Below, one piece after another: positions 56,710-64,000 of a DNA stretch of 64,000 nucleotides. Both the position numbers and the translations under genes were made by a program. Under the pieces are notes generated by a model. That model was not told the origin of the DNA. It did no database searches and saw only the letters and a list, made by a program, of their open reading frames with translations. Origin of the DNA: Chloroflexi bacterium TSY (lineage in GTDB: Bacteria; Chloroflexota; Anaerolineae; Caldilineales; Caldilineaceae); NCBI GenBank assembly GCA_019217005.1, contig JAHBNG010000011.1, forward strand, positions 62,001-126,000. Direction: 5' to 3'. Positions within the stretch are counted from its first letter, which is position 1; each line of letters opens with the position of its first letter.

Positions 56710-58390
56710 GTGAACCAATCGGATTCGGCGCCTATTCATCCGTTACGTCGCCTCATTCGTAATAGCGCCTTTAGCTCGATTGCGACGCTGCTAACCCGTG
56801 TTGCCAACATTGTGATCTTTGTTGCGATATCGCGTCGTTTGGGCATACATGAGGCCGGGACCTATAGTCTCTCGATTGGATATTTTTTTATTGGCGCACG
56901 ATTTGCTGCGTGGGGTCTCGATCATATTCTCACGCGTGATGTTGCTCAAGACCACAGCCTTGCCTCTCGCTATTTTTGGAATTTCGTTGCCTTACGGATA
57001 TTGTTGTCGGTCGGCGTCATCATTCTTTTGGCATTGACACTCAGATTTCTCCCGTATGAGACACAGACGCAAATCGCCATCACGATCATGCTGGCGGGAA
57101 TTCTGCCTGAAAACGTGACCAATATCTGTCAATCTCAGTAGATCCAAATTTGGCGTTTTTGGCTATTTTCAGTCGAGATTGCAGGGATTTTGGAGTCATT
57201 TATTCAGATTTCGGTTACAGAAAACAACCTATTTCATATCTGAAAATCGCCCAAATCTAACGCAAAAACTAGATATCGACCGGCAAATTTGTATTTATGT
57301 CAACTGTTTAGCCAGAATTCTCTCTCAAAACCTGAAATTTGGATCTACTGAATCTGTCTTTATTGCGTTTGAGCGCACGGAATTTCTGGCCATTCTCTCC
57401 TTTGTGGGAGGGATTTTGCGGTTGACTTTCTGCCTCGCTGCTCTCTGGTGGAGTGCAGATATTCTGATCGTCATCGCCGCAGCAACCGTGGCAACTAGCT
57501 TGGTCATGTTTTTGAGTTTGGGGTTGGTACTTCGCTACTCTGTCCATCTGAAAGTTCCGGTCGATTACCAGTTTTGCCAACAGCAGTTGAAGATCGCTTT
57601 TCCATTTATTTTTATCGGCATCTTTTTTATAATGGACAACCGGCTGGACGTGTTAGTCCTCTCGCTGTTAGCGGATGAGGGCGCAGTTGGTATCTATAGC
57701 GCAGCAGTTTCAATCATCACCGCTTTAACCATTATGCCACAAGGCATTCGAAACGCAATCTTGCCCATATTTTCCCAGCAGCAAGCGAAATTCGGGAAGG
57801 TTTCACTGGATACCTACGAGCGAATGATCAAATATATGCTCATTCTCACGATTCCTATCGCTGTCGGATTGACATTGACCTCGTCAGAGGTTGTTTCTTT
57901 CATTTATTCCGACAGATTTGTCTTATCGGTTCCTGTCTTACAAATTCTGGTTTGGTCATTTGTCTTCTATTCACTCAATATCATCAACTCACGACTTTTG
58001 TTCGTTCGAAATCAACAGGGTCGAATTGCTCGTTTCTTGGGGGTGAGCTTGGGCATCAACATTGCCTTAAACTTGCTCCTTGTACCAGTAATGGGCCTAG
58101 TAGGGGCTGGTGTTGCGCGCCTGAGTTCAACGGGCATTCTCTATTTACAGACGCAATGGGCCGCCCAGCAAAGAGCGGGCGCATTGACTGTGCTCAGGTT
58201 GTTGTTTCGTCCATTGCTGGCCGCCTTTGGGATCGTGCTCTGTCTGATCTGGTTTGGACATCACAGTTTGTGGATGCAGATCCCCCTGGCTGCCGCTGTC
58301 TATCTTTTGATTTTATACCTGTCAGGCGCATTTCCAACAGATGAGCAATTGCTTTGGCGTCGGACAATTTTAAACTTAACATACCGATAA
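56710..58390 (+). pseudogene. Polysaccharide flippase (Wzx/MATE-like) interrupted by the 215-bp element
   Basis: The start GTG 56710 overlaps the original phosphodiesterase stop (GTGA). The first half (56710-57135) begins R-N-S-A-F-S-S-I-A-T-L-L-T-R and has three to four helices. The second (57356-58390) carries eight to nine more with G-I-Y-S-A-A-V-S-I and P-V-M-G-L-V-G-A-G. Removing the element and one AATCT repeat gives 486 residues with T-N-I-C-Q-S-V-F-I-A-F intact. It would move lipid-linked glycan units across the membrane. As it stands the first part stops at 57141, so flipping should fail unless a paralogue serves. Confidence 0.9.
57136..57350. mobile_element. 215-bp non-autonomous element, copy 2
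   Basis: Same ends and length as 21364-21578; exact AATCT duplications at 57131-57135 and 57351-57355. Its full-length open frame joins in phase with the second half of the flippase, so a start codon inside the element (for example TTG 57179) could express a truncated transporter. Confidence 0.9.
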
Positions 58391-58401
58391 AGGGAAAACA
58401 C

Positions 58402-59691
58402 TTGACAAATTTTGAGCAGAGTCATATTTCATTGGTGCCAAGAACGAGTGACTGGCCACGATATGTAAGCCTGATCATATTATTGCTAACATTCCTTCTC
58501 GTAGGCTACCTCTATTCGCTAGAACAGGGTGAGATGAGTCCCCAGTCAAAGGCAAATATCGTCGCTCTCGAAAAGCCTTCTCTATCTATTGCCATCAAAG
58601 ATTACCCGAGATTTTGGCCTCCAGTATATCCAGCAGTGCTATGGGGATTTTCGAAGATTGGGTTACCAATGAGGTTGTTCAATCTGTTCTGTTTTTATGG
58701 AGTTCTCTTGGCATTGTGGATGTTTACATCTAAGTTTCTGCCGCGTATTCCCCCATTGATTCCCGTTCTGCTGGTTGCCAGTAATCATTCAAACTATCCG
58801 AACCTATATCAGCAAACATCAGAAAGTCTCTTTCTATTACTCTCATGGATAATTCTTCTCGCTGTGGCTCACTATAAAAAGAATTCATCAATTCTGTGGG
58901 TGGCCACCGTGGGCATGGTCACAGCGACAGCATCACTCACACGTTTTTTTGGCATTGTCTGGCTGATCCCTCTCGCATTTATCCTCATTGCTTTTTTTGC
59001 ACAACCAGAGGGAAGTCTAAAACGAAAAGTGACGCACATATTCGTCTACTTTCTGCCTATCTTATTATTCGTTTTGCCGTGGATTCTATACTTGAGATCT
59101 ACTACTGGATCATTTACCGGTATGGACAGAGTCTCTCTGCGAGACTTTTCTGCAAAGAGCATTGACTGGAATGAACTCACTAATTTTGTACCAAATTGTC
59201 AACTTTTATTCAAGACATTATTCATTGATTTCTTCTCCCCATCCCGTTACGCGACGCACAAAATAGTGAACCTCTCTGCATACACTTCTCTTGAAATGCT
59301 CACTGTTTCTTTTGTGATAGGAATCGTCTCACTGATCGTGTTTTTGACTCTTTATAAAGTATCAGACTATCGTCTATTTGCAAAAGCGAAAGAAGTATTC
59401 AAAACCACTAGCTTCCTACCAGTTTACTTTGCCATTACGTATGTGACTGCGATCATCATCACTTGGACCTATTCAAATAATGACCCGATATACACACGCT
59501 TTATGTTTCCTTCATATTCGTTTATCATATTGTCTTTTCTAGGACTCTTTTCTTGGATCAAAGCTCGGTCTACTCGAGTATGGGAACTCCTTCCCTTTTA
59601 TCTTCTCGGTATGATTTATCTATTCAATAATTTTTTGTATTACTATACACTGCCAACCATCGTGCTACTTGAATGCAACCTGTTGGTCTGA
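58402..59691 (+). CDS. Multi-pass membrane glycosyltransferase-like protein
   Basis: A 429-residue protein with about ten to eleven membrane helices. TTG 58402 follows AAAGGGA; an upstream in-frame start would overlap the flippase. After the first helix a periplasmic loop contains D-Y-P-R-F-W-P-P-V-Y-P, similar in place to the D-x-x-Y-W-P loops of ArnT/PMT-like (GT39/GT83) enzymes that use polyprenyl-phosphate sugars. The acidic catalytic residue is not certain. It fits a step after the DPM1-like enzyme at 46133. Confidence 0.65.
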   Translation: MTNFEQSHISLVPRTSDWPRYVSLIILLLTFLLVGYLYSLEQGEMSPQSKANIVALEKPSLSIAIKDYPRFWPPVYPAVLWGFSKIGLPMRLFNLFCFYGVLLALWMFTSKFLPRIPPLIPVLLVASNHSNYPNLYQQTSESLFLLLSWIILLAVAHYKKNSSILWVATVGMVTATASLTRFFGIVWLIPLAFILIAFFAQPEGSLKRKVTHIFVYFLPILLFVLPWILYLRSTTGSFTGMDRVSLRDFSAKSIDWNELTNFVPNCQLLFKTLFIDFFSPSRYATHKIVNLSAYTSLEMLTVSFVIGIVSLIVFLTLYKVSDYRLFAKAKEVFKTTSFLPVYFAITYVTAIIITWTYSNNDPIYTRFMFPSYSFIILSFLGLFSWIKARSTRVWELLPFYLLGMIYLFNNFLYYYTLPTIVLLECNLLV

Positions 59692-59738
59692 GGTGCACCC
59701 TCGCTAGATATGAGGAAAATTGCTAGAGGAGTGTTAGA

Positions 59739-61408
59739 TTGACTAAAGAATCTATATCGTCAAAACGAGTCCTCATTGTGGGATGGGATGGTGCAACGTT
59801 CGATTTGCTAAAACCCTGGGTCGAAGCTGGTCATTTGCCCAATACGGCACGTTTGCTTCAACAGGGGGCGCATCGCATCTTGAATTCAACAATCCCAACT
59901 TTGTCCCCAACTGCTTGGACGTCATTTTATACAGGAAAAAATCCCGGCCGACATGGCACATTTGATTTTATCCACCGGACGCCCGACACATACGAGATCC
60001 AGACATATCGAAACTATCTTCCTTCTTTGGGTACGCTGTTTCGGTGGGTTAGCGATGCCGGGGGGATTTGTTGGTGCCATCAATGTTCCATTCACTTATC
60101 CACCGGAACAGGTCAATGGATTCATGATTTCAGGATTAAGTGGGGATGAACAGTGGGAATTTACCCATCCACCAGAGTTGAAAAAAGAGCTGTTGGCGCG
60201 TGACTATCGGATTGATAATCCAGTCGCGTACCAAGGGGATAACGATGAGGAGTATATTACAGCAGCTCTCGACACGACTCGTATTCGGATTGAGACAAGC
60301 CTGGATTTGATGCGCAAACACGATTGGAATCTGTTCATGGTCGTTTTTATGAACATCGACCAGTTATTGAGCTTCGTTTGGCACCACATGGATGACACGC
60401 ACCCACGACATGATCCACGTTTGGCATACTTTGGCACAAAAAATATTAGAGCTGCACCAACTCTTAGATCGTGCGTTGGGCGATATGATGGCAGAAGCTG
60501 GCAAGGATGCCACAGTGGTTCTTGCATCGGATCATGGGATGGGACCTCTCTACAAGGAAGTTTTTCTGAACAATTGGTTGCGCGAACAAGGATATCTGGT
60601 CATCAAGGAGAATCCGCAAACTGTCACACGCTATCGACAACTGATGCGCTCTTTGGGATTAACGCGCGAAGGGATATGGCGTGTGATTGGTCGAGCACGG
60701 ACACAGCAATTCAAACAGCTTTTGCCGCGTCGACTCCATGGATTGGTTCCCACAGAGCATCCAACATTGGCAAACGTTGTCGATTGGTCCAAGACCAAAG
60801 CTTATAGCATGGGGAATATCGGTCAAATCTATATCAACCTTGCTGGACGCGAACCATTTGGAATCGTCAACCCTGGTTCAGAATATGATCAGGTCATCGA
60901 TGAGTTAAAAGAATCCTTGATGACATTTTGCGATCCAGAAACAGGTATCCCAATCGTTGATTATGTCTACACCAAGGACGAATTATATGACGGGCACTTT
61001 AAAGACCGCGCGCCGGATTTGAACATTGTCATGCAGAATTATGGATATGTCACACAACAGCGGCGCGAGTTGGCCTCGGACGATCTGGTTCGCCCCATCT
61101 ACAGCATGAGTGGATTTCATCGACGCGAGGGAATTTTTCTTGCGTACGGTCCTTTTATTCAATCCGGCGAATATGAACCAGCGTCGATTATTGATGTAAC
61201 GCCAACGTTACTTCATCTTTTGGGCTTACCGATTCCTGATGACATGGATGGCCAAGTGATGCACGATATCTGTACAGCTCCATTGGCGGACGAAGAGAGC
61301 GTGAGGAGGATTGAAATTGATGCCCTGATCGACCAAAATATCGACCTACAAGATGAAGATGAAGAACGCATGTTACACCGTTTAAAAGATCTGGGATATT
61401 TGGGATAA
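59739..61408 (+). pseudogene. Second NPP-type phosphodiesterase, two +1 frameshifts
   Basis: Paralogue of the protein at 53433. It starts at TTG 59739 after AGAGGA: V-G-W-D-G-A-T-F-D, Thr nucleophile in S-P-T-A-W-T-S-F-Y-T-G, later A-S-D-H-G-M-G and F-H-R-R-E-G-I, ending L-K-D-L-G-Y-L-G. The frame changes at a G6 run near 60059-60064 and at an A6 run near 60440-60446; deleting one base from each gives 555 residues, nearly the paralogue's length. Both shifts are at homopolymers, so sequencing error is possible. Confidence 0.82.
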
Positions 61409-61758
61409 AATGCTTCTAAAATTAGATACCCCATATGGAGTATTACCATAATCACCACTCTAGATGCAAGATTTTTTCTTGGATCTAAGTGTATATCTGG
61501 AGTGTGTTGTTCGCTTGAAATAAAAACAAGAAAAGAAGCTGATTTTTGAGAATTCTCTCAGAGAAACGCAAAAATACGGCGAATGGGGTATGGACTATAC
61601 CCTATTTATCCAGTATGATTACGGCAACTTTTAGACAGTTCTCCGATAGTTTAAGTTCAATTTCAGTCATCTAGGTTATTGGTTTGTCTAATTGTAAATA
61701 GGTTGTGTATGTTGATCGATATCCATTTTGATAACCTAATATGAATAATAGTAATAAT
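61409..61758. other. AT-rich intergenic region
   Basis: 350 bases without a gene. Only a small GGGTAT/ATACCC hairpin near 61586-61602 stands out. TAGTAATAAT at 61749-61758 is the left duplication of the ISAs1-type element. It may originally have been the promoter region of the secreted protein at 63035. Confidence 0.4.
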
Positions 61759-63014
61759 TAGGGCAATCGCGTACCTTAAAAAAATAAGCCAGAAAGGACT
61801 GTCAAGAGATAGTGGTGGTCCCAGCCAGCGGGAAGGCGCTTGTTTTTGATGCCAACGTTGAGAGAAGTCTCCTTCTTGAGCAGATTGAGAGCAATATGAC
61901 GAAGGGCAGCGAAATTCTGAGCTGAGTGGCCTTTGCGCAAACGGGATTCATCCTCTCGGAAGGCAATATCGAGGGTCCAGTGTAGGCGATTTTCAACATG
62001 CCAATGAGTGCGAGAGGCATTGAGTAAAGAGCGAGCATCGGACTCGGAACTCGAGAGGTAATAGCGCCTGTCGGGATTGTCTTTTTGCTGAGAATCACCA
62101 CAAATCAAGGTGCGTTGGGCTTGAACCATCATGACGGTAGAGAGTTCAGGCCATTGCTCAGAATTGCGCAGATTCTGGATGATGTCGGGGGGCAGAAATG
62201 GTCCAGGCTTCTCGGGTTTCAAGCCGACCGTGTCCCTTATCGGTCGTTTTGGCATAATCGTGGTCAAAGGCAGTAAAGTCACTTTCCTCGAGATCCTCAA
62301 AGAGCAAGGCGACATCTGCATGTAAGTTTCCTTGATTGCCCTTGAGAGAGAGGAGATAATCAGCCTCATTGTCAATGATGAGCTGTGCAATTTCAGTCTG
62401 AGCACCCATAGCATCGATGGTCACGAGTGCCCCTTTGATCTCCAACAAGCGCAGTAACTCTGGAATAGCTGTGATTTCATTCGACTTTTCATCCACTTTC
62501 CACTGACCAAGGACTACTTTGTTCAGAGAAGCCCAAGCACTCACCATGTATATGGCTCCTTTGCCCACTGTTTTATCATGGGAACGTCTCAACTGCTTGC
62601 CGTCTATTGCCACCACTTCTCCATTCGTCACCTGGCAGACTGCGCTCATCCATTTGCTGAAACATTCGGCAAAGACCTCTCCATCTAGCAATCCAAATAC
62701 GCGCCAGAATGTATCGTGCGATGGGATTCCATTTGGCAACTCCAGTATGCTTTCTAGCCACTCCTTTTTTGGCTTTGCCGAATTTTTCGCCCCCTTCCCA
62801 ATCGTCTGCTCCGCATATGACTGCACAGATTGCTATCACGATTATATCGATTAGATTGTGGCGTCGATTTATCGGGCTTCTTGGCTCTTCTATGCTTCCA
62901 AAGTGCTTTTCTATGCTTGCTATTTCGGGCTTTTCCATTTTGGTTTCTCCTTTTTTGGGTTCCAAAATAGATTATCCCTTCTTTTCTTTCTTGTACAAGT
63001 ACGCGATTGCCCTA
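61759..63014. mobile_element. ISAs1-type insertion sequence
   Basis: Terminal inverted repeats TAGGGCAATCGCGTAC; exact 10-bp duplications TAGTAATAAT at 61749-61758 and 63015-63024. Length 1256 bp and the 10-bp duplication suit ISAs1. Its right duplication ends at the base before the ribosome site of the next gene. Confidence 0.9.
61776..62965 (-). pseudogene. ISAs1-type transposase with two frameshifts
   Basis: From 62965: S-I-E-K-H-F-G-S-I-E-E-P-R (the DDE_Tnp_1-associated N-domain), then a shift near 62800 into L-P-N-G-I-P-S-H-D-T-F-W-R-V-F, V-V-A-I-D-G-K-Q-L-R (Asp1) and V-T-I-D-A-M-G-A-Q (Asp2). A second shift near 62180 leads to H-W-H-V-E-N-R-L-H-W-T-L-D (Glu). All three acidic residues are present, but in different frames. 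Confidence 0.85.
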
Positions 63015-63034
63015 TAGTAATAATGGAGGAGCAG

Positions 63035-64000
63035 ATGAATAAAAGATATATGATGTTAAGCTTAACGCTTGCGCTTGTCTTTGCAATGATTGCCACACCG
63101 GCGTTTGCACAAGACTCATCTTGGACCTTTACCCAAATGCAAAATTCGGCCACCACTGCAGGCAAGTTGACAATGTCTGCCTACGCAGTTGAAGGTGGAA
63201 ATGCACAGAATGACGTTTCAAGTGAACAGTATGACATTAATCCAGGTGCTGCACTTGCTTATCATCCAGGTCTTGCACCAAATGTAGATTCTGGTGGTGA
63301 TCGTATTGGTTTGAATTTGGCGGCAGGATTTGAGGGTTCGGCTGTCATCAGCGCTGATGTCACGCTCGCAGCAGTGGTCCAGCTTGGTAACAACAGATCT
63401 GGTACGGCCGGTGACCAGACGAATCCAAATGCAACAGCAACTTCATTCTATCAGGGTGTTAGTTCTGAGAATGCTTCGCAGACGGTAAATTTTCCCTTGG
63501 TAAAACACAACTTCAATGGACAAACCACAAGATTTTATATTCAGGCTGCTGGTTCTGATGCATCTGTCACAATCAACTATAAAATGGATGATGGCTCATC
63601 CTATGACCAAGGCGGAACAAACGGGGTAAGCATATCGGCCAATCGCATGCTGATTTTCAGCCCGGCTGATGCAGGTGTTCCAAGCGAATGTACTGGCAAT
63701 CTTCAGGCTCGCTGTAACATTGGTGCAGCAACCTTCACCTCATCTTCGGGTACAATTGTAGGGGTTGTTGTCGAAAAGCCACATTCGGGTACGCCTTCGG
63801 CGTTTACCTTGAGTACACGCGGTTTAACCTCTAAAGATCAAGGAACCAAACTGCTAGCACCCATCATCAAGAATAACTTTAACGGCGCAACGACTGGCTT
63901 TTCCGTTCAGAATGTAGGTACGGGCACAGCAACTGTCAACATTACGCTGAAGGTGACCAATTCTCCTGATGCAAGCTTAATCGGTCAGCAATTTACGGAT
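63035..64000 (+). CDS. Secreted repeat protein, C-terminus beyond the window
   Basis: The frame is open to the window end (322 residues seen). ATG 63035 follows GGAGGA (63025-63030). A clear signal peptide ends A-T-P-A-F-A-Q near residue 26. At least two related repeats occur: F-P-L-V-K-H-N-F-N-G-Q-T-T-R-F near 155 and A-P-I-I-K-N-N-F-N-G-A-T-T-G-F near 283, each followed by Q-N/A-x-G-x-x-x-A-T/S-V. That pattern is common in Chloroflexota exported proteins. It may be a surface or matrix protein; the function is unknown. Confidence 0.75.
   Translation, partial: MNKRYMMLSLTLALVFAMIATPAFAQDSSWTFTQMQNSATTAGKLTMSAYAVEGGNAQNDVSSEQYDINPGAALAYHPGLAPNVDSGGDRIGLNLAAGFEGSAVISADVTLAAVVQLGNNRSGTAGDQTNPNATATSFYQGVSSENASQTVNFPLVKHNFNGQTTRFYIQAAGSDASVTINYKMDDGSSYDQGGTNGVSISANRMLIFSPADAGVPSECTGNLQARCNIGAATFTSSSGTIVGVVVEKPHSGTPSAFTLSTRGLTSKDQGTKLLAPIIKNNFNGATTGFSVQNVGTGTATVNITLKVTNSPDASLIGQQFTD

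Noticed and set aside
1..64000. CRISPR arrays, tRNA and rRNA genes
   Set aside because: No regularly spaced repeats, no cloverleaf with T-loop motif and no ribosomal sequence was recognised by eye; a tRNA scan would be needed to exclude a missed tRNA.

Overview
The window looks like a piece of a Chloroflexota chromosome (Anaerolineae or Caldilineae-like). This is inferred from gene content and style: LplB/YtcP-type sugar transporters, several phytanoyl-CoA dioxygenase (PhyH) proteins, a secreted protein ending in an FLPIV-type tail, DUF2834, DUF433/DUF5615 and many IS remnants. Base composition is moderate. No rRNA, tRNA or CRISPR array was recognised.

Layout. 1-21.7 kb is a catabolic/transport region: an ABC permease end, a large FtsX-type permease, three PhyH dioxygenases, a DUF2834 membrane protein, a secreted beta-propeller/C13-protease fusion, a broken methyltransferase, a Gfo/Idh dehydrogenase, an AAA-ATPase/nuclease protein, then a sugar uptake set (two permeases and a lipoprotein). 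Behind the transporter lie a beta-RFAP-synthase-like GHMP protein, a TrpF-like barrel, a zinc dehydrogenase and a metallo-hydrolase. 21.7-31.3 kb is an accessory zone of small genes: a controller-type (C) regulator with its operator boxes, a coiled-coil protein, toxin-antitoxin-like pairs, a three-gene cassette with a PD-(D/E)XK-like protein, and two decayed transposases. 31.4-46.1 kb returns to housekeeping-type genes: exporter, MBL hydrolase, sulfatase-fold enzyme, universal stress protein, Lon-like protease, phosphoesterase, binding protein, glycosidase, site-2 protease, HD protein and a TyrA-like dehydrogenase. 46.1-61.4 kb is a surface-glycan cluster: four glycosyltransferases, an epimerase, two NPP-type phosphodiesterases, a flippase and a multi-pass membrane protein. 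The window ends inside a secreted repeat protein.

The most striking property is insertional wear by small non-autonomous elements. I can define a 155-bp element (2 copies, 8-bp target duplications), a 215-bp element (2 apparently identical copies, 5-bp duplications), a 90-bp element, a family with about 13-bp duplications, and a 184-bp element with 11-13-bp duplications. There are also IS1380-, IS701-, ISAs1- and IS110-type elements. In seven cases (Lon-like protease, GT4, flippase, phosphodiesterase, phosphoesterase, MBL hydrolase, IS1380 transposase) removing the element plus one duplication restores a plausible reading frame or protein, so the boundaries are well supported. One site is nested three deep: 155-bp element in IS1380-like element in lon gene.

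Several further genes carry single-base +1 frameshifts, mostly in homopolymers, or in-frame TGA codons. These may be genuine decay, phase-variable tracts or sequence errors, and reads would be needed to tell. The surface-glycan cluster therefore appears partly inactivated, while the sugar transport operon looks intact.
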